Source of the DNA: Holothuria scabra
Taxonomy: Eukaryota; Echinodermata; Holothuroidea; Aspidochirotida; Holothuriidae
Assembly (NCBI GenBank): GCA_037179385.1
Contig: CM074193.1
Span: 9,445,547 to 9,509,546, forward strand
Direction of reading: 5' to 3'
Length of the DNA stretch: 64,000 nucleotides
Below the pieces are notes generated by a model that was not told where the DNA came from, searched no databases, and saw only the letters and a program-made list of their open reading frames with translations. Both the position numbers and the translations under genes were made by a program. Positions 11,671 through 22,591 of the stretch are shown here, piece by piece (positions within the stretch are counted from its first letter, which is position 1; every line of letters begins with the position of its first letter).

Positions 11671-13014
11671 TACCCTTTTCTAAGCAGCCATGCCAAATTT
11701 TATCAAAATCCAACCAATATTTTTCAAAATATAGCCAATTTTATGTCTCCATAATCCTTACGATTTCTCCAAATCACCGTATGCTTCAGTGTTACCATTT
11801 GCCTGCAAAAGTTGGTCAAAAACAACATCGTAACTGCTCACTCAGACGCTTTGATTATTCATCACTGTGTTACGTACACCAGATGTGCCGGCATGAGTAT
11901 GCAACGTTACTGGGCAAGACACCCACCCTGTGATCACACATCTGTGTCATGATAGCTTGCGTTCTGTGTACGTAACATGCTTCAACAGGGCGCACATAGC
12001 CTGCTTACACACAGTCTATGCTATAGCAATCCGTACACGTGCTTACGCAAACGTACACAAGTACGTAATTTACTAACCGTACTTCGGTATTGCACGTACA
12101 GGTATATACAATGCAGTACTGTATGTAAGCATATTGGCGGGAAACCCCTTGTTGCTAAGCTGAACAATGGGCTCACATATAAACATATCAATGTCGGCTC
12201 AGTACAAAAGATGTAGGAGGGGATCAATGGGCTGTTTCATTTAAATCGAGTGTGCATCGGGGCTGAGCAAAAAATCATTTTTTTTTTTTGGAAATGGAAA
12301 GATCATAAAAAACGCTACAAAATGATACCTGGAAGCAATTGCGGATTTTTCTGGAACCCATGGCCATTGTAATCATATCACCAATGGTTTAAGCCCAAAA
12401 ATGGTAAATAAATATTATTTTTGGCAATGGCTTCCCTCCATTATAATGTAGAGTTCCATTTCTTCTTTCTAATGATATATGGGTTATAGGGGGCAAAGGT
12501 TCAGCCCCAATTCACAATCAAGTCTAAGATGGCTGTGTGTAGCATTTTACGTGTGACCATAACACACTTTTGACTGTCACCGTTGCAACGATGCTTCAAA
12601 GGGATCGTTAGAAACTGTAACATATTTTTTCTTCTTTTTGTTTTAAAGCTTATTTGGTGAAATATTATAGTAGAAATATGTCTTTGGTGTACTAATTTTA
12701 TAGTGTAGGCAAAATTTTGACAATTTTGAGTGTCGTAAATTCAGTTTTTAAACACACTGTTTTAGCGACTTCGTGTTTGGGTGTGAGTAGTTCTGCAAGA
12801 ATTTTGGAGAAAAATTCTGTGTGCGTGTGACAACCCTAATTTAAAGGAAGGCCTAGATTGGATACTTATTGGATGAAATTGCCTGGATTGTTTAATTATA
12901 AGTATTACTTTCTGCGCAGTACTTATTGGCACTGTATGGATTGGTTTTCCTTTCTTTTGGAGCGATGAATTGGCCTTTGGCCATCAACATCGAAGTTGAT
13001 GTGATGTGACTTAG
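11671..13014. other. No gene recognised
   Basis: This is AT-rich repeat-like sequence without a convincing coding region. CGTAC-rich stretches at 11870-12140 and a T-run at 12272-12284 are low complexity. Confidence 0.5.
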
Positions 13015-13297
13015 CTACTGTTACTGTAAAAATTGGCCGTAAAAGTTTGGCCATTCTTTGAAAATTTGTGAACATCTTTTGTGGAAAGGTAAATGCGGTG
13101 CCAGAGATCATCTGTGTGAAGTTTGGTGAGAATATTTTGATATTTGGAGACGCAAGAGGTGACGTTCCGCGGGCGTTCTGGCTATTGACTACAGTTGTGA
13201 AGTGTATCCGCGCAAGGGCTGTGTTGTGAGAGGAATGAGCCTAGGCCTAGGCCTAACTTAGGCTATGTTACGAACACACAGCCCTGTTCGAGGGCTA
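13015..13297 (-). mobile_element. Truncated copy of the TAGCCCT-ended TIR family
   Basis: On the minus strand it begins CTAGCCCTCGAACAGGGCTG and follows the left half of the 4286-5075 element through CCCGCGGAACGTCA, ATATTCTCACCAAACTTC and AAAGAATGGCC. Similarity stops near 13015, and no opposite end was found. Confidence 0.8.
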
Positions 13298-13862
13298 GAA
13301 CTACTGTAACTTAGTGTAGGCCTTGGGTAAATTAGGATACTTAAGGTTACTGTAACACCAATAGTTACACTGTTAGTGTGAAAAGGCCGAATACGCTACA
13401 TTATCGCCGTTCTGATATATCCATTCCGCTCAGGTCAGACTCAAATCAAACTTCACTGGCTCCATCGCAGTCTCGCTGTACTTCGTAGTTGTGCGAAACG
13501 TCAGTAGTCGCGTTTGCGTACGTGTGCACGAACATGTGTACACTGTAAGTTAAAAATATCAGAACGGTAAATTAATGTTGCGCAATGTGGTGTAATTTTC
13601 CGTGCAGAACGCTAAAAGCTTAAAAACAAGTCACGCATGATCCGTTGGATCCGCAATGGATACCATTTTCGAAGAGTTGCATATTTGTTTTCAAGGAGTT
13701 GCATATCATTGGAACAAAAGTTATCTGAAAAGATAGAGTTCAGTACGTTCATTATAACGGTATGTCCTCAAATACATTTAATTGCAATGTAGTTGATTAT
13801 GACACTATGAGGTATGAAACCAGAAATTTCGCCACTGGTTACCTAAATGGCACACAAGATAG

Positions 13863-13956
13863 GGCCAGGTCGAAAACGCGGAAACCGCGAAAATCGAAAA
13901 ACCGCGAAGGTTGTCCAAAAAACTGTCCGCGGTTTCCGCGTTTTCGACCTGGCTAT
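13863..13956. repeat. Mini-element with CCAGGTCGAAAACGCGG ends (left copy)
   Basis: About 94 bp bounded by inverted GGCCAGGTCGAAAACGCGG motifs, with an internal CCGCGAAGGTTGTCC. An inverted copy of the same unit lies at 15419-15526, so this mini-unit caps both ends of the larger transposon. Confidence 0.75.
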
Positions 13957-14729
13957 ATGGCCAGGTCGAAAACGCGGAAAGTGCTTCTTGCAGTCCTGCA
14001 ATAGAACTAGAGTGTTATACAAACTGCGATACATGCTGTAATTCTACTATAGCTCATTGCTAAGAACGGAAATGTTATGGATGCACTGCCGATGCGGAGT
14101 CTTCCGACGTAACATAGTCTAGCCTGCATTACACGGCACAACATACCTAACTTGTGCGAGCGAATGCCAAAGCATACTGTGCCAATTAATTGACATCAGC
14201 TCACACCACAAACTGCATACTTAACATAATCCATATGACCTTGGTACTGCATGTGTGAATGGGATTTACCGTAGCGCACTGCTGGATACACCAAGGAGTT
14301 GTAGCTCCCTGGATACACACATGGAAACTGCATGGTCCATTGTTGAAACATGGAAGTACTACCTACTTCCATGGTTGAAACTGGTCCGTGCTATAGTGAC
14401 TGGAAGTTCTGATACGTGTTTCATTTTACGATATTGATAACGGCAGCTTTAACGCAAAGCGTACATGCAGTAAAGTGATGGATAACAACTAACTAAAAAT
14501 GCTCCAAACCTGATCGGGTTTGGTTCGGTTGGTTGGGTTTTGTTGGATTGGGTTTTGTTGGGTTTGGTTGGTAGGAATTGTTGTTCGGATTTTTGGGTAG
14601 TGTTGTTCAAATTACTACACAATAATTATCTTAAGATCGGAAAGATCGGTAACATGGCTTTTGTTACACTGAATAGGAGTGATACGAAAGTGATAAAGGG
14701 GCTTAGGCGTAACATGCATAAAACACTTT

Positions 14730-15450
14730 TCCGTGATTTCCGCGTTTTCGACCTGGCTATATGGCCAGGTCGAAAACGCGGAAATCGCGGAAAAAGTAAC
14801 CTCTTTAGGAATTACAGGAAACTTCTCCACGAGAGAGCCAAAAGTGTTGCAGAAATTAATAATATGTAATAATATCTGGGTTTAAGTAAAATGACAGAGA
14901 CTGATTAAGGACCGGACCTGCTCATAATTTGAGAGTTACAAACTGCCATGTAATTTTCATTTCAAGATACTAAAACGGGCCTCATGGCTTTTGTTGCACT
15001 GAATAGGAAATGCAGCGAGTGATAAAAGAGTTTTCGCTTAGGTCTACCATGTGTTAAACACTTTTCCGCGATTTCCGCGTTTTCGACCTGGCGAAAACGC
15101 GGAAATCGCGGAAAAGTGTTTAACACATGGTAGACCTAAGCGAAAACTCTTTTATCACTCGCTGCATTTCCTATTCAGTGCAACAAAAGCCATGAGACCC
15201 GTTTTAGTATCTTGGATTGAAAATTGCGTGGCAGTTTGTAACTCTGAAATTCTGAGTATCCCGGCCCTTCATCAGACTTTGTCATTTGACTTAAACGCAG
15301 TTATTGTTATATATTATCAATTTCCACAACACTTTTGGCTCTCTCGTGGAGAAGTTTCCTGTAATTCCTTAAAACAGACCTTTTTCCGCGTTTTCCGCGT
15401 TTTCGACCTGGCCATATGGCCAGGTCGAAAACGCGGAAACCGCGGACAGA
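14730..15450. repeat. Long inverted repeat (~350-bp arms, 6-bp spacer)
   Basis: The arms run about 14735-15085 and 15092-15440, centred on ACCTGG at 15086-15091. The inner 100 bp on each side are almost perfect complements; the outer parts differ by substitutions and small indels. Part of the left arm (14650-14760) is also a direct repeat of 14980-15085. Confidence 0.9.
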
Positions 15451-18087
15451 TATTTGGACAACCTTCGCGGTTTTTCGATTTCCGCGGTTTCCGCGATTTC
15501 CGCGTTTCCGCGTTTTCGACCTGGCCCACAAGATAGTCGTACTATTGAGGAAAACTGGTTCCTCATTAAGTCTTTTCTTGAGAGAACTGTGAAAAAAAAA
15601 CATCCCGTCCAAACTTTCTAGAACTAGGAAATCTCTTCCCTGGGTCACTGATTATATCTGTAGGATGATAAAGAGAAGGAACAGGCTTCATGCTTTGTAT
15701 AAGAAGACTAACAAATTATATTTTTACAATAAGTGGTTTGACCTTCGCGCTAGAATTAAGAAGGAGGTATTCAATTCTCATAGGAAATACATTAACGGCA
15801 TGATAGATGATATTACTCATGACTCCAAACCCTTTTGGAGGTATATTAATGGTCAGAGGAAAGATGATCATAGTATCCCCCCCCCCCCCCCCCCTTACAG
15901 GTCTGCTGTAAAATAGCTAATAGTGATAAGGATAAGGCTGAAGCCTTGAATAGCCAGTTCAGTAGTGTTTTTACCAGAGACTCCTTCGACTCTGTTCCTC
16001 TACAGAGAAGACCTATCGGTAGTAGAATGGCCGATATTTCCATCTCTACATTTGGGGTTGAAAAGTTGTTGCAAAACCTTAAGATTAGTAAAGCCATGGG
16101 TCCTGACAACATACACCCTTAGAGAGCTTGCTACTGATCTTGCTCCAATGATCAGTCATCTTTTCCAGCAATCAATCAGCAGTGGTCAAGTCCCCAAGGA
16201 CTGGAAAAAGGCAAATATCTGTCCTATTTTTAAGAAGAACGATAGCTCTCTCCCATCCAACTACCGCCCTGTCTCTCTTACTTGTATATGTTGTAAGCTA
16301 CTTGAGCATATTATCAGCTCAAATATGATGGATCACTATAAGGCGAATAACAGTCTTTCTTATAAACAGCATGCGTTTAGAAAAAAATCATAGTTGTGAT
16401 ACACAGTTACTGTCTGTTGTGGACGATTGGACCTCCGCCTTAGATAAAAATAAACAAGTTGATGTCTTCATCCTGGACTTTGAGAAGGCTTTTGATACAG
16501 TTCCTCATGAACTACTTAAGACGAAGTTATTCTCCTTGGGGGTGTCTAGGCAAGTCATAAATTGGATTGATAACTTTCTTACTGACCGTTCACAATCAGT
16601 TGTTGTTAATGGTACTAGTTCTGCTTCTGCTCCAGTCCTTTCCGGTGTTCCTCAAGGGTCTGTCCTTGGACCAGTACTTTTCTTGTCTTATATTAATGAT
16701 ATTGTTAGTGCTGCTTCTTCTGAAGTTAGGTTGTTTCCTGATGACTGTGTTTGCTATAGGGTCATCAATATCCCAGTGACTGCAGTGAGTTACAGAAGGA
16801 CATTATAAACTTGGGCCAGTGGGCCAAAACTTGGGGTATGAGTTTCCACCCGGCTAAGTGTAATGTTATGTCTGTTACTAGGAAGCGTAACCCAATAATC
16901 TATAATTATACTCTTAATGGGGCCAATCTGGCAAGGGTTGATTCAATTAAGTATCTGGGGGTGACTATCACTAAGAATCTCAGCTGGGGCAAACATATCC
17001 AACTTGTTTGTAGTAAGGGAAATAAGATCTTAGGCCTATTACGCAGGAACCTCTCATTTTGTTCCAAAGATGTTAAATTGGCGGCCTATAAAGGTTTACT
17101 AAGGCCCTTGTTGGAGTATGCTTGTTCCGTCTGGGATCCACATCAGATTTCACTCCAAGATAGATTGGAGGGAGTACAAAAAAGATCTGCTAGGTTTATA
17201 TCCGGCGAGTACTCCCGCGAAGTTGGCTCTTTGACCGCACTCCTCAAAGATCTAGGTCTACATACTTTGTCTGACCGCCGCAGACGTTGCAGACTCATAA
17301 TTTTTGCCAAAGGTATTTATGGCCAAGCTAACATCCCCCTGTCTAATCTGTGTAAACCTACTCGTTGTTCTCGTAACATGCATACTTTACACTTTCGCCC
17401 CCCCCCCCTCCGCTAGGACTAATTGTTTTCAGTACAGTTTTGTCCCTAATACTACTCGGGATTGGAATAACCTCCCAGAGAGTCTTATTGCGGGGGCCAT
17501 AAGTCACCCAAAGCCGGTCGATTTCATTATGAACTCTTTGAGGGCCTGACTGATCACACGGCACGTACGCGGTGTAAAATTGTCCTTTTGGATGTCTCAC
17601 CGTTTTGAAGAAGAAGAAGAAGTGTCCCCAAGGATCTATCCTTGGTCCAATACTTTTCCTTTTATATACATACAACATTCATTCTGCATCCGAAATATCA
17701 GTCAGCTTTTATTCTTTTCGCTGACGACCCAACAATTCTTTTACAGGATAAGAATTTGGACGATGTAATTTTAAAAGCAGAGAAGGAATTGCTTAATTGT
17801 ACAATGGCTCAATGCGAACAGATTTTATTTACGCCTTGAAGGCACCTCCGTCTGCCGTCGCCATACACAAAATTCTTAGGGAGCAGTCATCCCAAATTGA
17901 AGTAGTGTAGTACTGTCCAGTTTCATGATTGGCTGTTGGAAGTCATGTGACAATGTTTTTTCTCATCAAATGAATAAAAAATTTACTAGAAATAACAGCT
18001 TGGTTCACCTTGAATATGCAATAGTAGTGTCATAAAATGTAATGGAAGATACTTTGAAGAGAAATAAGATGAATATTGTGTTATTTA

Positions 18088-18375
18088 CATGGGCGTCCGC
18101 AGAAAAAAAAAGTCGGGGGGGGGGGCAAAATTTCTAGGGAGGGGCAAAACCTCCAAGTCACCATGAATTGACCCAAAGCATGCGAAAATTTCAGCCCAAA
18201 ATGCCTCCCAGATCGCCAGAAATGGCATTTCTAAAGCCTATTTTTCGCATAGAAACTTGGAAAACACGTTTTGTTCGGGTTTTTGCTTTAATTTTTATAC
18301 GTTTTTTCAATTTTTTGATTTTCCGGGGGGGGGGGGGGGCAAGTTTCCCCTTGCCCATACCTGCGGACGCCCATG
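18088..18375. mobile_element. hAT-type MITE, 288 bp, 8-bp TSD
   Basis: The termini are CATGGGCGTCCGCAG and CTGCGGACGCCCATG, with the duplication GTTATTTA at 18080-18087 and 18376-18383. An 8-bp TSD is the hAT signature. It contains two long G runs and no coding sequence. Confidence 0.9.
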
Positions 18376-18877
18376 GTTATTTACCTTTTTCTTCGAAATA
18401 AGTTTGTGGGACTGCTCTTCACCTTTTATTGACAATAAACTGACCTCGAAAGAACACATTTCTCATATTACTAAAACAATAGCTCGTGTAGGTGGTATTA
18501 TTTATAAAACCAAGAATTTTCTTCCTAAAAGTGTACTCATTTTGATTAATAATGCTTTATCCTTCCTCATCTAAATTATAGCTTGCCGGCTACTTTGGGG
18601 AAGCGCTCATAAGAACTTTTAAAATAATTTATATTCCTTACAAAAGAAAATTATTAGAAATATCCATAGTGTCCCATACAATACTTATTGTACTCCTTTG
18701 TTTACGGATTCTAATATTCTACAAATTTTCGATCTTTATAGCTATCAAGTTGGGATATTTATGTACAAATTTCAGAGTGGACTACTACCTGAAAGCTTTG
18801 ATTCGTTTTTTGCATACAATTGCGACTTCCACAGTTATAACACTCGGTCAAAAACTCTATACATGTAGATTATTCTA

Positions 18878-19430
18878 CACTGTAAAAAATGTTTGTAATG
18901 TTACAGATTTTTTGTACAATTACAGAAGAAAAAATAAAGAAATGCAAAAAGAATACATGAAAAGTGCTGTCAATGAGTTGACAGCACTACAGCACTTTTT
19001 ATCAGGGGCGCAAATCTCTGTTTGAGAGTGGGGGGGGGGGGGGCGAAAATGTGTCCATGCGTACCAAACTGTGCATGCTTGGCGGGCACCGCGAGCGCGA
19101 AGCCCCAAAGGACTCCTGGTGGGATCCAGGGGCAAAGCCCCTGCGGGGGTCCAGGGGGCGAAGCCCCCGGAAGCTCTTGTGTTCTGGCGTTTCCAAAGCT
19201 TCAGAAACACTGTTTTCGAATAAAAAAACGAAAAAAGGTGAACATATTTTTAGGTCTATTCAATTTTTTTTTTTGGGGGGGGGGGGGGCAAATTACGATT
19301 TGGCCCCCCACTTTTTCACTTGAGGGGGAAGGCCCCCCTTGTCCCCCCGGGATTTGCGCCCATGCTGTTTATGTATTCTTTTGTTTTTCTTTATTTTATT
19401 TTCTGTAAATGTACAGATTTTTTTACAGTG
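18878..19430. mobile_element. TIR element with CACTGTAAAAA ends, 553 bp
   Basis: The ends CACTGTAAAAAATGTTTG and its inverse diverge gradually over about 90 bp and are flanked by TA on both sides. The interior has a perfect 11-bp-arm hairpin (AGTGCTGTCAA, then TTGACAGCACT, about 18961-18988), long G runs and GGGGCGAAGCCCC palindromes. The superfamily is uncertain: the CACTG end suggests EnSpm-like, the TA flank a mariner or Harbinger type. Confidence 0.75.
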
Positions 19431-19524
19431 TAGGACAAAACTCAATCAATGTCATATTGCCGGGCAGTCGTGGAGCTCTCTCTGCGGAACTCACTTCCAA
19501 GTGTAATTAAAGACTCAAAATCAG

Positions 19525-21865
19525 GGGTCGCGCCAGGATTTCCCCTACAGGGGCCCCAAGCTTACCGACAGGGGGCCAGCATTTCAAGGCCCCGACAAAG
19601 ACTTTGAATTAGTCCCGGTATGGCGCAACTTAGTAGAGTTTGAGGAGCGCGTAGCGCGCGAAAAATTTGGCTTTCTTTTCAACAAATACTTAAAAATCTT
19701 GAGTTTATTTTGAAGACAAAATTTAAAATTTTTGAAAAAAGTTTGGCTTTTGTGAGGACCATTAAAAAGTTGGGATGTTTATTGAAGAGTCTGCCCTTTA
19801 CGTGGGCAAAGTAAAAAAACGTTATATAGGCGACAGCTAAAAATCTTTGGGGGTTACGCATTTAATCGTACTAGGCCTACATACTAAGGCTTCAACACGA
19901 CACTGGAAGTTTGCCCGAAAAGTTTTTTACTTTTTGGAACGAAGGTTTGAAAATTAAGAGCTTATTTTATTAGAGAAATTTTTTAATTTAATGTAAAAAA
20001 ATTAGTTTTTTTGGTACGGTTATAATGAAAAATTTAGGGGTTTTATCATAACATGGCTTTCAAGAGCAAAATTAGGTAGAATGTTGGAGTGATAAACAGA
20101 GTTGGCTTTGGTTATTTATTTTATGCAGTATTCATCAAAATTAGAAAATTATGCCACTTTTAACAATCTGAAGCCTATATTGGAGAAAAAATGTAATTTT
20201 AGGACAGATTTAGGGATTTACGAAAGGATCTAATCTTCTCATAAGAAAATTCAAGTAGGGGATGATCTGTGGTTTTGTTGGGGTTACCTAATATCATCAT
20301 GCAGATTAAAGCCCTCGGACCATGTTGGAAAATTTTCCAGCGGATCAATTTGGCTTCTGATATATTTGAAGTTTTATATTTTTGACACATACGTACGGGA
20401 ACGTTTCAGTTTGGAAATGATCGGAATTGTATTTTTTGTCCGAAAAATGTAATTCTACCCGAAAGACTATGAAAGTGCAGAGCACAGAAATTTTTTGAAA
20501 AATTGATCACCTCCAGACAGCAGGAAATGGCATTTCCCGGGCTCGTAACTAAAATCAAAGCAGTCATTATTTTGAGCATTCTTCCGCAATAAAATTTTCA
20601 CTTCATAATATTGCCTCAAAACGAAGAAAAATTTGCAAGCATGAATTGTTCTGTTAAATAATCTGTTCGACCAAAACACTATAAACCCAAGCGGAGCGCC
20701 ACCATCAGTTGGCGCGTAGCGTACAGAAAGTTGTTAAAAAATCTAACCCCACAGACAGCCGGATATGGCATTTCCCAGACTTGTAACTAGAAATGAAGCA
20801 GTCATTATTTTGAGCTTTCTTTTGAAATGAAAGTTTCACTTCAACAGAAAAAAAACCCAACTTGCTAGGTGATCAGAAAATCACCAGGTAAAAGGTACTG
20901 CTACAATTAGATGTAACGTTCTTGTCTCTTAAGGGGAAAAACTATACAACTGAATTGGAAACATACAAGTGTTTTTGTCTCTATTAAGAATCTTCTTTGT
21001 ATTCAATTGCAAGGTCCGCTAAATAGATGAGATTTTCCACGTGACTGCCCTAACCCCAGATTATAAATGATTTTACTTCCAACACATTTGGAAATATGTC
21101 ACGTTGCAAGGCTGCAAGGTGGCTTCAAATGAATTTTACTTTTTAGTCAGACATAATGGGAGAAATTCCCACACTACTTTTTATCATTACATGTAGCTGA
21201 AACGGCCTGGCCGATTTTCATTTGCTAGAATTCGGCTGTCGGGGCTGGCCAGATGGCAGACCATTGGGCCCTGCATGCGCATGAACAACCTCTCGTTCGT
21301 TTTTGTAAGGAAAATTCAGAACTGTGAGTTTCCTTGAAGAATTATAGGCTTCTACTGAACAAAATCAAGAAGATAGCCCGGGTGACTGAAATTTATCAGA
21401 TCCGCATCTTTTGTCAGTTTATTGGAGGCATGTAGATGAAATTGGATTGAAGACGGGATGAGGGATAGCTATAAGCTATAAAGAAGTGATTAAAACAGAT
21501 TCAGATATGCATTGAAATAGCGTTACAAAAGAAAAAAAATAGTTCATAAAAAAGTTCATGATCATCAATCCAGTAACTTCAGTCCTTTACGTTAATTTTT
21601 AAGCCTCCTCGAAGGAAATCGCCGTCCTTCCCCGACGGAGGAGGAGATAGGACAGGTACAAGGAAGGTACATGGAATGAAGTATAACGGAGCTAAGGAGA
21701 AGTGATTGAAAATCAATTTCGATATTTATCAAAAACGCATTTCAAAACAAAAAATATGTTGAAGATCACCAGTAACTTCAGTCCTTGTAGGTTTTTATCA
21801 TTTTTTAAAAATTTTTAGGCTTCCCCAACGAAACCGTCGACCTTCCCCGACGGGGCCAGTGCTTC
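19525..21865 (-). mobile_element. hAT-like repeat, family with CAGGGGTGGCGCCAG ends (copy 1)
   Basis: It begins CAGGGGTCGCGCCAGGATTT and runs in reverse order relative to the copy at 44.77-46.94 kb. Shared blocks include the CCCCCTGTCGGGG-type stretch, GGGGGTTACGCATT and CTTCCCCGACGG. The right end is eroded (GGGCCAGTGCTT). No transposase is recognisable. It lies inside a LINE. Confidence 0.72.
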
Positions 21866-22591
21866 TTCAAACCTGTTTCGGCCTATTGCTCGTATTCTAT
21901 ATATTTAAGGAATTATTATCGTAACTACATGACGTATTGCTTAGAAACATATATTAGGCTACTTGTAAATAAGTGCTTTCTTTCCGCTGAATCGAATGCA
22001 TATTCGTGCATAATTTGTTCCGCAATATCATCAATTTCATTTATGTCCTTTCTGTATCTACTCTGTGTTCCTTTGTTGATGTTTGTTTTGTTGTTATACC
22101 AGTTGTCTTATATTAAAAGCCCTGCTTTTTCTGATTCCTCTACCCTATCACATCTTAAAGTTTTAGTAAACTATATCATCTGTTTAAGTCAGCTTCAACT
22201 TCTACAATGGTAGAAATAAACTTGAAACTTGAAACCATGTGCAGACGGAGAAGGTTATAGACTCATGCATGGTGAATGCACTCCTCATCTCCGATCTTTT
22301 GACTTGCTAAAGGGAATTGCAGTAGTGTATTCAAAATTTACACTGCTAGCTGCATGCATGACGTGCTGCATGTTTAGATAACTACTCCAGGCGGTTTCAT
22401 GCAGTATAATTTTCTGAAGGTTCTGAAGGAAGACCAAGAACCAGTTTGCACTTATATAGGATTCGACGGATGGCGACTTATTTTCAGAGACCCCCTGCAT
22501 GCGGTCATCACTCCGGCATGTTAGTCGGGGGAATTCAACCGCATTCGCAATTCTTGTGCACCGTCCCTTTTACACACGCTGCTCAAACATT

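Larger units (their letters stand above)
13863..15526. mobile_element. 1.66-kb palindrome-rich foldback transposon with 10-bp target duplication
   Basis: The ends are GGCCAGGTCGAAAACGCGG and CCGCGTTTTCGACCTGGCC, flanked by CACAAGATAG at 13853-13862 and 15527-15536. The host LINE frame rejoins across it. Inside, the same terminal motif recurs at least eight times, both direct and inverted. A 10-bp duplication with long inverted structure suggests a Mutator-like or foldback class. No transposase was found; frames inside read the palindromes. Confidence 0.85.
13740..17625 (+). pseudogene. CR1-group LINE with a palindromic transposon inserted
   Basis: The left part (to 13862) encodes the end of the endonuclease or linker (VQYVHYNGMSSNTFN, NFATGYLNGTQD). 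The right part resumes at 15527 with SRTIEENWFLIKSFLERTVK in the same frame once the insert is removed. It then runs through RT (DWKKANICPIFKKNDSSLPS, FILDFEKAFDTVPHELLK, SGVPQGSVLGPVLFLSYIND, LFPDDCVCY where FADD is expected) and thumb and C-terminal parts (KYLGVTITKNLSWG, YACSVWDP, DWNNLPESL), with a stop at 17547-17549. A (GAA)n-like tail lies near 17607-17622. Motif C is FPDD, and there are frameshifts at about 16370-16390 and 16808 plus homopolymer C runs. It is inactive. Confidence 0.88.
17620..22240 (+). pseudogene. CR1/Jockey-group LINE, fragmented by three DNA transposons
   Basis: RT sequence starts near 17630 (frame-broken PKDLSLVQYFSF, then ILFADDPTILLQDKNLDD, motif C). It resumes at 18395 (FIDNKLTSKEHISHITKTIA), continues to NTRSKTLYM near 18860, to NSLPSVIKDSKS at 19485-19525, and finally to a 3' tail from about 21870, with AATAAACTTGAAACTTGAAAC at 22216-22236. 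The interruptions are a hAT-type MITE (18088-18375), a TA-flanked TIR element (18878-19430) and a long hAT-like element (19525-21865). The region 17840-18087 is LINE-like at best. Assigning the last segment to this LINE is inference. Confidence 0.7.

Noticed and set aside
13843..15566. Several overlapping frames with repeated PGRKRGN and FDLAIWP peptides
   Set aside because: They are readings of the GGCCAGGTCGAAAACGCGG palindromes on both strands, not genes.
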